Made by a program: the position numbers and the translations under genes. Under the pieces are notes generated by a model. It searched no databases and was not told where the DNA came from. It was given only the letters and a program-made list of their open reading frames with translations. From contig NZ_JAHHUL010000016.1 in assembly GCF_019008365.1 (NCBI RefSeq), forward strand, positions 43,603 through 107,602: a stretch of 64,000 nt of DNA, written 5' to 3'. Origin of the DNA: Phosphitispora fastidiosa (lineage in GTDB: Bacteria; Bacillota; Thermincolia; Thermincolales; UBA2595). Shown one piece after another: positions 57,857 through 64,000 of this stretch (its first letter is position 1; each line of letters begins with the position of its first letter).

Positions 57857-60109
57857 GTGTTTATAAAGTCAGTGCCGCTAAAAGACAATTGTGAGCCCGA
57901 AGTTAAGAGAATCTTGCTTATGAGTGGAATTACAGTGGGCGTTTCACTAATACTTACTATTGTGCTTTGGTCAGGGTTTTGGCAGGCTAATCGCGCAATT
58001 TGCCATGCTACTGTGGAAATATCATGTGTGCTAGTCTCATCAGCCTTATTTTGCGCTATGTGGTATACCTATGAGAGAAACTCAGCAACCCTCAATATAA
58101 TGGGCTTAGGTTTTCTGGTGGTCACTGTTTTGGAAATAATGCATCTTATCTATACCCCGGAACTGGGGATGCAGCCAAAAAATTATGCAGACCTGGGGAC
58201 AAGGTACTGGCTTGTTTCAAGGGCAGTTCAGGCTGTTATCATCTTTGCGGTTATATTGGTGCCCTGCAAAATCAGGTTTAACAAGTGGCTTGGCCTGGGG
58301 TTGGCATTGATGGCATCATTTTTATTGTCGTCTGTGACACGGCATTTGCCATCAATAATGCCGGTACTATATGTTAATGGGCAGGGCGCTACTTTTACAA
58401 AGTTCTGTTTTAACCTGGCATTGATTACTGTTTCACTGCTGACCTTGGTATTACTGAAGAAAAGACCCTCTGTAAAAGATGTTCTGACATATAAGTATAT
58501 TTGTCTGGCCTTGATTATTGTCATTCTGTCAGACCTGTCACTGGCTTTCTGTAGTGATAAGCTGGGATTTCTCCGTGTGTTTGGGCATGTTACTAAAACC
58601 TTCTATTTTTATTATTTATTTAAGGGTATAGTGGTAAGTGCGGTAACTTATCCCTACAAAAAAATGGAAACAGCCAATACTTACATGTCAAAAATCCTCA
58701 ACGGCCTTCCACTGGGATTGTTGACCTTTGACTCGGACGACTGCATTACCTTTGCTAATATCAAGGCCCGGGAACTATTTGGATACCATTCTGATGAAGT
58801 TAAACAGTCGGAAGAGTTAAAGGAGTCATTTGTCAATGGGTTTTCTGCTGATAACCCTTTATTAATGCCGGTCCGGGATGGAAACCCGGAACAGCGGGAT
58901 AAAGCAAAAAGCAGAATGGTTAAGACAAAAAACAGGCAGGGAGCGGAGATTAACTTAAGAGTCTCCCAGTTGGCTCTGGGAGATGAAAGTTATATGCTGT
59001 TGGTAACCGATATCAAGAAGGAACAGGAACTGGAAAGTATACAGCTGCAAACCCAGACGGTTTTGGACTCAGTGACCAATTTGGTTTTGCTGATTGACAA
59101 AAACAAAAAGATTATCCGCTGTAATAAAGCATTCTTGGGAATAAGCCAAGTGTCGGAAGAAGATATTCTGGGAATGACACTAACGGAAGCCGCCGCCTTA
59201 GTGGGATGCAGTTGGAGAAACACGCCGTCTGAAGATTCGCTGGAAGACAGGCTGGGGAAAGCATTTGAGATCACCTTGGTCACCTCTTTGGGCCAAAAGA
59301 AGGAAATTGTCTTTGATTTTTCACCTGTATATAATGTTGAAACAGAATTAATCGGGTATGTATGTATGGGGGTTGATGTAACCAAGATAAAGGCTGAGCA
59401 GCAGAGACTGCAGCATCAGGAGAAACTGGCTGTGCTTGGGCAGATGGCTGCAGGCATAGTCCACGAAATCAAGAATCCCCTGACTGCAATTAAGGGTTTC
59501 AGTCAAATCATTAAAGCCCAGACAATGGATGAACGGTTAAAAAGCTATGTGAACATAATTGAGACTGAGGCCAATGGCGTCAATCAGGTGGTCAGCGATT
59601 TTCTCACTTTTGCCAAACCACGTCCGCCGGTGCTGAAAGCGGCGTCTGTTAATAGTATAATTGCTTCATTGTGTCTCATCATCGAAAGCCAGTTGTTTAT
59701 TAAAAACATTGCATTTAAAAAGGACATTTGCCAGTCAGACATGCCGGTCCTGGCTGATGAGGACCAATTGAAACAGGTTATCTTAAATATGGTTAAAAAC
59801 GCTATTGATGCAACTGCAGATACCGCTGAACCTGTGGTGTTGTTGAGCACCAGATACGATCAATTAAAAGGTGAGATGGTAATTATACTTAGTGATAATG
59901 GTAAGGGAATGGCTCCAAATGAAATTTCCCGGGTAGGCACGCCCTTTTATACAACAAAAGATGCCGGAACGGGGTTGGGTTTAAGCGTATGTTTGCAAAT
60001 TATCAAACAGCATGGCGGGAGAATTGACATTGAGGCTGAAAAAGGCAGGGGGGCAACATTCAGTATCATTTTGCCCTGTATTGACGGTGTTGACAAAAGG
60101 CAGGCTTGA
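57857..60109 (+). CDS. membrane sensor histidine kinase with PAS domains
   Basis: A 750-residue kinase. Seven or eight membrane segments (about 20-270) resemble the MASE3-type sensor; two PAS domains follow (about 280-395 and 405-520), then the dimerisation domain with the phosphorylated His536 in GIVHEIKNPLTAIKG, and the ATPase with N-x-x-x-N (NMVKNAIDA), DNGKGM and GTGLGLS. No receiver domain and no response regulator gene nearby, which is typical of orphan sporulation kinases that feed Spo0F/Spo0A. GTG start. TCGACAAA at about 57768 on this strand resembles an inverted 0A box, a weak match. Confidence 0.88.
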   Translation: MFIKSVPLKDNCEPEVKRILLMSGITVGVSLILTIVLWSGFWQANRAICHATVEISCVLVSSALFCAMWYTYERNSATLNIMGLGFLVVTVLEIMHLIYTPELGMQPKNYADLGTRYWLVSRAVQAVIIFAVILVPCKIRFNKWLGLGLALMASFLLSSVTRHLPSIMPVLYVNGQGATFTKFCFNLALITVSLLTLVLLKKRPSVKDVLTYKYICLALIIVILSDLSLAFCSDKLGFLRVFGHVTKTFYFYYLFKGIVVSAVTYPYKKMETANTYMSKILNGLPLGLLTFDSDDCITFANIKARELFGYHSDEVKQSEELKESFVNGFSADNPLLMPVRDGNPEQRDKAKSRMVKTKNRQGAEINLRVSQLALGDESYMLLVTDIKKEQELESIQLQTQTVLDSVTNLVLLIDKNKKIIRCNKAFLGISQVSEEDILGMTLTEAAALVGCSWRNTPSEDSLEDRLGKAFEITLVTSLGQKKEIVFDFSPVYNVETELIGYVCMGVDVTKIKAEQQRLQHQEKLAVLGQMAAGIVHEIKNPLTAIKGFSQIIKAQTMDERLKSYVNIIETEANGVNQVVSDFLTFAKPRPPVLKAASVNSIIASLCLIIESQLFIKNIAFKKDICQSDMPVLADEDQLKQVILNMVKNAIDATADTAEPVVLLSTRYDQLKGEMVIILSDNGKGMAPNEISRVGTPFYTTKDAGTGLGLSVCLQIIKQHGGRIDIEAEKGRGATFSIILPCIDGVDKRQA

Positions 60110-60124
60110 CCCTGCTTTTTTTTT
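60096..60124 (+). terminator. terminator after the histidine kinase gene
   Basis: AGGCAGG and CCTGCTT around CTTGAC, followed by a long T-run. The left arm overlaps the coding end. Confidence 0.8.
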
Positions 60125-60255
60125 ATTTTAAACGCCAAATAGCGGTCACCTTTTGATAAAAATAAGAAGGGAACACCGGCAGTTTGTCGAATTATGGATA
60201 AACCGGGTATGAGCATCTCAGCTTATACTTATCAGGAAAAGGGAGAGGCGCCTAT

Positions 60256-62757
60256 ATGGGAAAAAATGAGTCATCCAGAGTCAGACGCGGTTTTGCTGCA
60301 GTACTTACAATCATGCTGCTGCTGCTTTCCTGTTTTTCTCCGGGTATTCCATATTCTGTGGCAAACTCAGGAATTGCGCGGATTGCTGCCGGTTATAACC
60401 ATACCGTTGTCCTGAAAAATGACGGCACAGTCTGGGCCTGGGGCAGCAACATGTACGGCCAGCTGGGAAACGGAACGACAACCGACAGTGCGGAACCTGT
60501 CATGGTTAAGGGCCTAAGCGGGGCAACTGCACTGACTGCAGGTTATTATCACGCGGCAGCTATTAAGAATGACGGCACAGTCTGGGCCTGGGGCAGCAAC
60601 ATGTACGGCCAGTTGGGAAACGGAACGACAAACAACAGCCCGGTACCTGTAAAGGTGATGAACCTGACCGGTGTAAGAGTCATTTCGCGGGGCGGAAGTC
60701 ATACAATTGCCCTGAAAAACGACGGTACTGTTTGGGCCTGGGGCAGTAACGAATGCGGTCAGCTAGGGGACGGGACAACTACTAACAGTCTGGTACCGGT
60801 AATGGTTGAGGGCCTTGCAGGAATCGTGGATGTTGCCGGAGGGGCTTATCATACGGCTGCCTTAAAGTCGGATGGCACTGTCTGGACCTGGGGCAGCAAC
60901 CGGATGGGACAGCTCGGAGACGGCACGACGGCAGACAGTCCGGTCCCGGTGATGGTTAGCGGGCTGTCAGGGGTAACTTCACTGGCATCAGGCGAACATC
61001 ATGCAGTTGCCCTAAAGAGTGACGGTACAGTCTGGTCCTGGGGGGCTAACAGTACCGGTCAGCTTGGTGATGGAACAATGGCAAACAGCGCTTTGCCGGT
61101 CAGGGTTTCCGGTTTAAGCGGGGTATCGGAAATAAATGCCGGGTACGCCTATTCTATGGCCCTAACGGGGGAAGGCGATGTCTGGTGCTGGGGAGCCAAC
61201 ACCCAGGGACAATTGGGGAACAGTACCACAGGCAGCAGCTCTGTTCCTGTTAAAATACCCGGCTTATCAGGGATAATATCGGTTGCCGGTGGACAGAACC
61301 ATACTATAGCCCTTCAGAGCGACGGCAGCTTTTGGCAGTGGGGACTGACACAGCCAGGCCGGCAAAATGATGGGTCAGCAGTAGTAAGTTCACCCCAAAA
61401 AATGACTTCAATTTCAGCTGGGGGAGTTGTGGAGGATACCGGACAAAATGATACCGGTACTGAAATTGATGAATTCCCTGAAGAGATTGATGACAGCCCC
61501 CAATATGAGGGCGGCAGCACTGTAATCCCTGTCCCGGAACAGGCGGAGAGGGCAGCTGCTATCAGTTTTGTTGATTCCTCAGGAGGGTCAGGACTGATTA
61601 AGGTTGACAGCGCCACTCTCAATGAGTTTTTATCCCTTACGGACCCGGCAGTAAATGTTTATGTAATTCAGGTGCACAGTACCAGCCAGAGTATTACCAC
61701 GGAAATTCCCGCAGATGTTATCGCCGCTTTGCGCCAAAGTAAACCTGCGGCCGTTTTGCGGGTAGTTGTTCCGGCCGGTTCTTATGACCTGCCTGTGTCA
61801 GTGGTGAATGTTGGTGACTTATCAGACAAGCTGGGGGCGCCTCCGGAAGCTTTCCGAATTGCTGTAACTATCAGCGCCGCCGGGGAAGCAATAGCAGCAC
61901 AAATAAGGGCGGAGATAACCCGGCAGGGGTTTGCGATGACAGCTGTTCCTGTGGAATTCCGGACAGGGGTGGTGGCTGACAATGGGCAGAGACTGGAGCT
62001 CAACATTTTTGACAGCTATATCGAACATTTTCTGAAGATGGGATACAGTGTTAATCCAAGCATTTCCGGGGCCGTCTGCTATAATACCGCAGCTAAAGTA
62101 TTTTACCCCGTTCCGGCGGTTTTTGGGGCCGATGGGGATAACCCGGGTGTGGTTATCAAACACCGGGCCAATGGTTGGTATACTGTGGTCACAGGTCAAA
62201 GAACCTATACCGACATTAGGGGTCACTGGGCCAGGGGAGACATTGAAAGACTGGCTTCCCGGCTCATTGTAACCGGAAAAGACAGTCGGAACTTTGATCC
62301 CGGAGGCAAGGTTACCCGTGCCGAATTTGCCGCACTTCTGGTTCGCGCTCTGGGAGTTTCAGAAATTGCCCGAGAAGGGGAATTCAGCGATGTTTCCGGT
62401 CAGTGGTTTACCGGAGCGGTAAACAGCGCTGCTGCCGCAGGTTTGATACAAGGTTATCAGGACGGGACATTCCGGCCGTATCAGGAAATAACCCGAGAGG
62501 AAATGGCCGTAATGGTTTCCCGGGCCATTCAATTTGCCGGCTATCCTGCGGTATCCGGTGATTCAGATGATGAAATCCTATCTTTTACTGACCGGGACTC
62601 TGTAAGCAGTTGGGCACGGTCTGCTGTTTCCGCAGCTGCCCAGGCGCAGATAATCAAAGGCAGTCTGAGCGGGGAGTTTAATCCTGATTTCCATGCAACC
62701 CGTGCCGAAGCGGCGGCTATGCTGATACGGACCATGGTATATGTAAGATTCCAGTGA
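60256..62757 (+). CDS. RCC1-repeat surface protein with S-layer homology domains
   Basis: An 833-residue exported protein: signal segment (LTIMLLLLSCFSPGIPYSVA), seven RCC1-like repeats of 50-51 residues (consensus ALKNDGTVWAWGSN-x-x-GQLG-x-GTT), an acidic linker (EDTGQNDTGTEIDEFPEE), a middle domain of unknown type, and three SLH domains at the C-terminus (DIRGHWARGDIERL; FSDVSGQWFTGAVNSAA; SVSSWARSAVSAAA). It would be anchored in the S-layer like the giant protease, with the beta-propeller exposed for binding. ATG follows GGGAGAGG. Confidence 0.87.
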   Translation: MGKNESSRVRRGFAAVLTIMLLLLSCFSPGIPYSVANSGIARIAAGYNHTVVLKNDGTVWAWGSNMYGQLGNGTTTDSAEPVMVKGLSGATALTAGYYHAAAIKNDGTVWAWGSNMYGQLGNGTTNNSPVPVKVMNLTGVRVISRGGSHTIALKNDGTVWAWGSNECGQLGDGTTTNSLVPVMVEGLAGIVDVAGGAYHTAALKSDGTVWTWGSNRMGQLGDGTTADSPVPVMVSGLSGVTSLASGEHHAVALKSDGTVWSWGANSTGQLGDGTMANSALPVRVSGLSGVSEINAGYAYSMALTGEGDVWCWGANTQGQLGNSTTGSSSVPVKIPGLSGIISVAGGQNHTIALQSDGSFWQWGLTQPGRQNDGSAVVSSPQKMTSISAGGVVEDTGQNDTGTEIDEFPEEIDDSPQYEGGSTVIPVPEQAERAAAISFVDSSGGSGLIKVDSATLNEFLSLTDPAVNVYVIQVHSTSQSITTEIPADVIAALRQSKPAAVLRVVVPAGSYDLPVSVVNVGDLSDKLGAPPEAFRIAVTISAAGEAIAAQIRAEITRQGFAMTAVPVEFRTGVVADNGQRLELNIFDSYIEHFLKMGYSVNPSISGAVCYNTAAKVFYPVPAVFGADGDNPGVVIKHRANGWYTVVTGQRTYTDIRGHWARGDIERLASRLIVTGKDSRNFDPGGKVTRAEFAALLVRALGVSEIAREGEFSDVSGQWFTGAVNSAAAAGLIQGYQDGTFRPYQEITREEMAVMVSRAIQFAGYPAVSGDSDDEILSFTDRDSVSSWARSAVSAAAQAQIIKGSLSGEFNPDFHATRAEAAAMLIRTMVYVRFQ
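60419..60631 (+). repeat. recent intragenic duplication in RCC1 repeats
   Basis: The 63 bases from 60419 recur from 60569 with one mismatch (AGCTGGG against AGTTGGG); the offset of 150 bases equals one 50-residue repeat. Other repeats in the gene differ far more, so this pair is recent or kept alike by conversion. Confidence 0.8.
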
Positions 62758-62798
62758 GCAGCTGAGTTTGGCGAGTAGTAATAAGAAGGAGGTTTGTC

Positions 62799-62981
62799 AT
62801 GATAGGTGCAATTTTGTTGATGGCTCTGTTTATTGCGGGTTTTGCGGGAATACTCATTTACGGCGAAAAACAGGGGGACAACCGGGTGGAAACAGTTCGG
62901 ATGATTACCTTTCTTTCATTGGGGACGATAGTTATTATTGGGGTGATAATGGGAATTATGATGATCAACAATTTCAAGTAA
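62799..62981 (+). CDS. small two-segment membrane protein
   Basis: A 60-residue protein with two membrane segments (AILLMALFIAGFAGILIYG and FLSLGTIVIIGVIMGIMMI) and a short charged loop. GAAGGAGGTT precedes the ATG. No family recognised. It lies between the RCC1/SLH gene and the deacetylase gene in the same direction. Confidence 0.65.
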   Translation: MIGAILLMALFIAGFAGILIYGEKQGDNRVETVRMITFLSLGTIVIIGVIMGIMMINNFK

Positions 62982-63082
62982 GCCTGCCGGAAATTAACAA
63001 GAGGAGAAGTAGGGAAAACATCAAAAATGTAAGTGAATGGTGTGAGTATATATTTATGGTTGTCTAAAGGGAGATGAAGCAG

Positions 63083-64000
63083 TTGCAGAAAAAGGTATTT
63101 GGCATCATCACTACATTATTGATGGCTGTTCTTGTTATTTCCTTTGTTTTTTATGGTGATTTTCGGGCTTCGGGTATTATCAAAGGACTTGGATTTGCAC
63201 AAGAGGACACTGCTCCAGAGGACACTGCTCAAAAGGACAGCGCCCCAAAGGACAAGCCTTCAGGCAGTGAAAGCGAAGGAACTCCAAAGGAATCCGGTGG
63301 TGACGACCGGAATGACCAGAAGCCGACGGAACCGGAGGAACCCGGGGACCCCCCTGGCGGGATAATTGATGACGAACCCCTTGGCAAGACTTATAGCTGG
63401 TGGTATAAAAAGAACATGGACCACCGGCAGCCGGAGACTGACCCCTATTTTATCAGGGAACTTGAAAACAGGGGTTATTATGTCGGAAACGTATCCCAAA
63501 AGAGGGTATATCTTACCTTTGATGAAGGCTATGAAAATGGGTATACTGCTGACATCCTGGATATTTTAAAGGAAAACGATGTACAGGCAGCGTTTTTTGT
63601 AACAGGAAAATATATTGACAAGGAGCCTGAACTGGTAAAGAGAATGGTTGCTGAGGGACATATAGTTGGGAATCATACCGAAAACCATCCAAGTATGCCG
63701 GCAATTTCCAATACAGAAATCAAGCAGGAAATTGAAACAGTAAGTAATAAGTTCAGGGCACTTACCGGAAAATCCATGTCTTACCTCAGGCCTCCCAAAG
63801 GAGAGTTCAATTCCCGGACTTTGAGGGTCAGCAGGCAGTTAGGTTACCAAACAATATTTTGGAGTGTGGCTTTCAGGGACTGGGATGTGAATAATCAACC
63901 AGGAAAAGAAATCTCATATCAAAGTGTGATGGACAATGTGCATAATGGGGCCCTAATCTTGCTGCACGCAGTATCGGAGTCCAATAGGGATGCACTTGAC
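63083..64000 (+). CDS. polysaccharide deacetylase, PdaA-like (partial, cut by window end)
   Basis: 306 codons to the window edge without a stop. It has a membrane/signal segment (ITTLLMAVLVISFVFYG), a low-complexity Asp/Glu/Pro/Gly-rich linker with EDTAPEDTAQKDSAPKDK repeats, and the NodB domain: YLTFDEGYENGY, GNHTENHPSM (metal-binding His pair) and LRPPKGEFN. TFDEGYENGYT is the PdaA-type form; PdaA removes acetyl from N-acetylmuramic acid so that spore-cortex delta-lactam can form. The start is uncertain: TTG 63083 has AAAGGGAG nine bases before it, while ATG 63074 lies directly behind that site. Confidence 0.85.
   Translation, partial: MQKKVFGIITTLLMAVLVISFVFYGDFRASGIIKGLGFAQEDTAPEDTAQKDSAPKDKPSGSESEGTPKESGGDDRNDQKPTEPEEPGDPPGGIIDDEPLGKTYSWWYKKNMDHRQPETDPYFIRELENRGYYVGNVSQKRVYLTFDEGYENGYTADILDILKENDVQAAFFVTGKYIDKEPELVKRMVAEGHIVGNHTENHPSMPAISNTEIKQEIETVSNKFRALTGKSMSYLRPPKGEFNSRTLRVSRQLGYQTIFWSVAFRDWDVNNQPGKEISYQSVMDNVHNGALILLHAVSESNRDALD

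Noticed and set aside
60415..61400. DNA repeats in the RCC1 gene as a mobile or phase-variable element
   Set aside because: They follow the 50-residue protein repeat and keep frame; only one pair is nearly identical.

Overview
The window looks like chromosomal DNA of an anaerobic, endospore-forming, methylotrophic or acetogenic Firmicute, probably of the Peptococcaceae/Desulfotomaculum or Sporomusa kind. Support for this: spoVG, a sigma-K-type sporulation sigma factor, the Firmicute neighbourhood alaS/ireB/ruvX/DUF1292/mltG, S-layer-homology proteins, a methanol:corrinoid methyltransferase system, many ferredoxin-type Fe-S proteins and, most strikingly, in-frame UGA codons best read as selenocysteine (Sec). 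The genus is inference; no rRNA or tRNA gene was seen.

Layout. 1-3.2 kb: thioredoxin 3' end, rarA, a glutaredoxin-like protein extended through a UGA to end Sec-Gly-Ile-stop, and a GT39-like membrane glycosyltransferase. 3.5-12.4 kb: a 2973-residue S-layer-anchored subtilase. 12.5-17.4 kb: spoVG (minus strand, behind a LexA-box promoter), rrf2/iscS/iscU, mnmA, and an unknown zinc-ribbon protein. 17.4-28.6 kb: methanol/corrinoid methyl-transfer island with two near-perfect sigma-54 promoters, paired palindromic activator sites, an AcoR-type activator, mtaA, mtaB, mtaC, three further corrinoid proteins, a CobW-type GTPase and a RamA-type corrinoid activase. 28.7-32.4 kb: Fur-family regulator with operator, ArsP_2-type exporter, small proteins, AI-2E permease. 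32.4-45.8 kb: alaS behind an apparently stem-I-less T-box, ireB, aldo-keto reductase with ferredoxin tail, ruvX, VanW protein, mltG, O-methyltransferase, U32 peptidase, penicillin-binding protein. 45.9-50.8 kb: AraC regulator, HtrA protease, an unlisted 44-residue membrane protein, DMT and SLAC1/TehA permeases.

51.1-54.7 kb is the most unusual region: a compact operon of a corrinoid protein, a Sec-containing thioredoxin-reductase fusion (Sec-x-x-Cys), a small ferredoxin-fold protein with one Sec, a UroD/MtaA-type methyltransferase, and a heavy-metal-associated (HMA) domain whose two metal-binding cysteines are both UGA (Sec-x-x-Sec). Conventional gene calling truncates the first selenoprotein and misses the two small ones. 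An ArsR-type regulator and two small proteins, one very Met-rich, follow. My reading is a selenoprotein-based system for handling organometal(loid) compounds: corrinoid methyl transfer takes the alkyl group while Sec thiol-analogues bind and pass on the metal. This is inference.

55.9-64 kb: sigK-like gene, tandem AdoMet-decarboxylase-like protein, membrane sensor histidine kinase, RCC1-repeat/SLH surface protein, a small membrane protein and a PdaA-like polysaccharide deacetylase cut by the window end.
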